The notes under the pieces were generated by a model that did not search any database, was not told the origin of the DNA, and saw nothing but the letters and a program-made list of their open reading frames with translations. A DNA stretch of 6,308 nt from an uncultured Thiomonas sp. (GTDB taxonomy: Bacteria > Pseudomonadota > Gammaproteobacteria > Burkholderiales > Burkholderiaceae_C): assembly GCA_937927695.1 (NCBI GenBank), contig CALBRU010000111.1, forward strand, positions 1-6,308, in the 5' to 3' direction. Positions within the stretch are counted from its first letter, which is position 1, and each line of letters starts with the position of its first letter. A program made the translations under genes and the position numbers. Shown piece by piece: positions 4,565 through 6,308 of this stretch.

Positions 4565-5318
4565 ACGCCCGCTTTTTGGCCGCAACGCGCTTTGTCGGCG
4601 TTGAGGACGCGGCTTTCTTGGCCGCAGCAGCGGTGGTTTTGCGTGCGGCGGGTCGTTTGGCGGCAACCGGCGCCTCGGCGGGCTGTGCCCGCTTGCGGGC
4701 CGGAGCCGCCGGGGCGGAGCGAGCGCCCGCCGCGGTGCCGACCACGCGGGTCACGCGCTTTTTGTCGGTGCTGGTTTCGCCATACGGCGAGGTGCGGGCG
4801 GGGGTGGTTGTGGGCGCGGCCTTCTTGGCGGCCGGACGCTTGCGGGCGACGGTTTTGCTGGCCGCACTCTTGCGGGCCGCGGTTTTGCGAGCCGGCGCCT
4901 TGGTATCGTCTTCGGGCTTGTCGGGGCGGCTGTCCGGACCCTTGGCGGCCACTTTCGCACCGACGCGTTTGGCGCCTCCGAGCTTGAGGTGAACCGGCTT
5001 GGCGCCCCACAGTTCTTCGAGCTTGTAATACGCCCGGATCGCGGGCTGCATGATGTGCACCACCGCCCCGCCGCAGTCCACCAGCACCCACTCGCCGGTT
5101 TCTTCGCCTTCGGGGTTGCGCACCTCGAATCCGGCGGCTTTCACGCTGTCGCGCACACTGCTGGCCAGCGCGCGCGTCTGGCGGTTGGACGTGCCGCTGG
5201 CGACGATGACCCGGTCGAACAGGCTGGTGAGTTCTTCGGTGTTGAACACCTCAATGTCCTGGGCCTTGACGTCTTCCAGAGCGTCGACGATGGTGCGTTG
5301 CAGTTTGCGGATATCCAT
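4560..5318 (-). CDS. rsfS: Ribosome silencing factor RsfS with a long basic tail
   Basis: A 252-residue protein. Residues 1 to about 112 are the RsfS (Iojap/DUF143) domain, which binds ribosomal protein uL14 and keeps the large subunit from joining the small one when nutrients run low. Marks include the N-terminal helix with ALEDVKAQDI, VIVASGTSNRQ (37-47), GEWVLVDCGGAVVHIM (75-90) and YYKLEELW (97-104). The tail (111-252) is low-complexity: by my count 38 Lys/Arg and 39 Ala against 8 acidic residues, with PAAKKAA-like repeats as in histone H1 or the AlgP tail. Typical RsfS is about 105-120 residues, so the tail more than doubles it. The ATG at 5316-5318 begins the conserved N-terminus; it lies 13 bases after the nadD stop, with no Shine-Dalgarno sequence. 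An in-frame extension to 5588 lies inside nadD and is rejected. Confidence 0.95.
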   Translation of the reverse strand: MDIRKLQRTIVDALEDVKAQDIEVFNTEELTSLFDRVIVASGTSNRQTRALASSVRDSVKAAGFEVRNPEGEETGEWVLVDCGGAVVHIMQPAIRAYYKLEELWGAKPVHLKLGGAKRVGAKVAAKGPDSRPDKPEDDTKAPARKTAARKSAASKTVARKRPAAKKAAPTTTPARTSPYGETSTDKKRVTRVVGTAAGARSAPAAPARKRAQPAEAPVAAKRPAARKTTAAAAKKAASSTPTKRVAAKKRAS

Positions 5319-5331
5319 GCTGATAAGTGCG

Positions 5332-5958
5332 TTATGAGTGCGTGTAAAGGCGATGTTGATCAATGTAGTGTGCCACAGCGGCAGGCGCCAGCCCGGCGAG
5401 CGATTCGCCTTGGGCGAGATGGCGGCGGATGCGCGTGGCCGAGAGATCGATCTCGGGCATGGACAGGCGGTGCAGGCGATGCCCGCTGGCGGCCAGGGCT
5501 TCGAGGAGTTGAGGCGGCGCCTTGTCGTCGTAGCCCGGTCTGCGCGCGGCTGCCAGATCGACCGCGGCCACGATGTCTTCCCAGCCATTCCAGGTCGGGA
5601 GCTTGCGCAACTGATCGGCGCCCAGAATGAAGGTGAACGCCGTGTCTGGGTGCGCAGCGCGCAACTCGCGCACGGTGTCGATGGTGTAGCTCGGCCCCTG
5701 ACGCTTGAGCTCGATGTCGCAGGCGCGCAGGCCGGTGCGCCCGGCGATGGCGAGATTCACCATGTCCCAACGCTGTTGCGGGCTTGCCGCCAGCGGGTCG
5801 CGCTGCCAGGGCTGCCCGGCGGGGATGAACCAGACGGCGTCGAGCGCCAACTCGCTGCAGGCGCTTTGCGCGAGCTGCAGGTGCGCGTTGTGAATCGGGT
5901 CGAAACTGCCGCCGAGCAAACCGATGCGCCGGGGCGTTGCCGAGGCGACGCCGCTCAT
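5332..5958 (-). CDS. nadD: Nicotinate-nucleotide adenylyltransferase NadD
   Basis: A 208-residue cytoplasmic enzyme. It transfers AMP from ATP to nicotinate mononucleotide, giving deamido-NAD, the shared step of de novo and salvage NAD synthesis. The nucleotidyltransferase signature GGSFDPIHNAHL (16-27) includes the HxxH-type catalytic site (HNAH, 23-26). Further marks are IPAGQPW (45-51), GPSYTIDT (88-95), ILGADQL (111-117) and SATRIR (173-178), the family's IS(S/A)TxIR motif with Leu in place of Ile before it. The length is normal. Its ATG overlaps the hemF TGA (ATGA, 5955-5958), pointing to translational coupling, and rsfS follows 13 bases after its TAA stop. The nadD-rsfS pair is conserved across most bacteria. 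Confidence 0.97.
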   Translation of the reverse strand: MSGVASATPRRIGLLGGSFDPIHNAHLQLAQSACSELALDAVWFIPAGQPWQRDPLAASPQQRWDMVNLAIAGRTGLRACDIELKRQGPSYTIDTVRELRAAHPDTAFTFILGADQLRKLPTWNGWEDIVAAVDLAAARRPGYDDKAPPQLLEALAASGHRLHRLSMPEIDLSATRIRRHLAQGESLAGLAPAAVAHYIDQHRLYTHS

Positions 5959-6308
5959 GCAGCGGCCCAGTCCCGCGGCTTGAGAAAGGTGTCGTACAAC
6001 TGCGCCTCGGGCGAGCCCGCCTCGGGGTGCCAGTCATAGCGCCACTTCACGATAGGCGGCATGGACATGAGGATGGATTCGGTGCGCCCGCCCGACTGCA
6101 GACCGAAGTGCGTGCCGCGGTCCCACACCAGATTGAACTCGACATAGCGCCCGCGGCGGTAAGCCTGGAAGTCGCGCTCGCGCTCGCCGTAGGGCAGGGC
6201 GCGACGGCGCAGGGCGATGGGCAAATAGGCGGGCAGAAAGGCATCGCCCACCGCGCGCATCAGCGCAAAGCCCTGCTCAAAACCGCCCTCGTTGTAATCG
6301 TCAAAAAA
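5955..6308 (-). CDS. hemF: Coproporphyrinogen III oxidase HemF, oxygen-dependent (5' part missing)
   Basis: The last 117 residues and stop of HemF; the gene runs off the right end of the window, so roughly 60 percent of a protein of about 300 residues is missing. The enzyme uses oxygen to convert coproporphyrinogen III to protoporphyrinogen IX in haem synthesis. The visible part contains FFDDYN at the edge, then AYLPI, YGERERDFQ, RRGRYVEFNLVWDRGT, FGLQSGGRTESILMSMPP and SPEAQLYDTFLKPRDW, all very close to the E. coli HemF C-terminus. An internal ATG at 6260 is not the start, because clear HemF sequence continues upstream of it to base 6308. It is the first visible gene of the minus-strand chain and shares an ATGA junction with nadD. 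An oxygen-dependent HemF fits growth in air. Confidence 0.97.
   Translation of the reverse strand, partial: FFDDYNEGGFEQGFALMRAVGDAFLPAYLPIALRRRALPYGERERDFQAYRRGRYVEFNLVWDRGTHFGLQSGGRTESILMSMPPIVKWRYDWHPEAGSPEAQLYDTFLKPRDWAAA

Noticed and set aside
1..6308. CRISPR arrays, tRNA or rRNA genes, insertion sequences, phage genes
   Set aside because: I saw no regularly spaced repeats, tRNA-like cloverleaf ends, rRNA motifs, transposase or integrase sequences anywhere in the window.

Overview
The window is about two-thirds G+C, densely coded, and reads as ordinary chromosomal DNA of a betaproteobacterium. The gene chain hemF-nadD-rsfS-rlmH and the protein sequences point to Burkholderiales. A Thiomonas-like organism is my best guess, but it comes from memory and was not tested. 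The content is thiamine salvage plus housekeeping genes, and I see no defence, phage or secretion system.

Left part, plus strand: a candidate promoter (-10 TACAAT at 68-73) leads into a thiamine pyrophosphate (TPP) riboswitch (about 89-193). Two strong hairpins follow (194-223 and 231-252), then cytX (259-1623), an NCS1-family transporter for the thiamine precursor hydroxymethylpyrimidine (HMP). Inside cytX, at about 1201-1285, a hairpin-rich GC element appears to have inserted in frame. It adds about 27 residues with codon use unlike the rest of the gene.

Middle part, minus strand: thiM (3132-3959), thiE (2477-3139) and thiD (1620-2480) are read in that order with overlapping ends. thiM and thiE share 8 bases, and thiE and thiD share an ATGA junction. 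The stop codon of thiD overlaps the stop codon of the convergent cytX by 4 bases. CytX imports HMP, ThiD phosphorylates it twice, ThiM phosphorylates hydroxyethylthiazole, and ThiE joins the two products into thiamine phosphate. The final kinase to TPP (ThiL) is not in the window. No second riboswitch is visible before thiM.

Right part, minus strand: hemF (5' part missing at the window edge), nadD, rsfS and rlmH form a compact chain that runs into the thi genes after a 59-base gap. hemF and nadD share an ATGA junction. They serve haem synthesis, NAD synthesis, ribosome silencing and 23S rRNA methylation. RsfS carries a long Lys/Arg/Ala-rich tail resembling histone H1. Most starts in the chain lack a clear Shine-Dalgarno sequence, so translational coupling is likely.

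The points most worth a second look are the in-frame repeat inside cytX, the unusual 5' part and expression platform of the riboswitch, the RsfS tail, and the tandem 11-base duplication spanning the rsfS stop codon.
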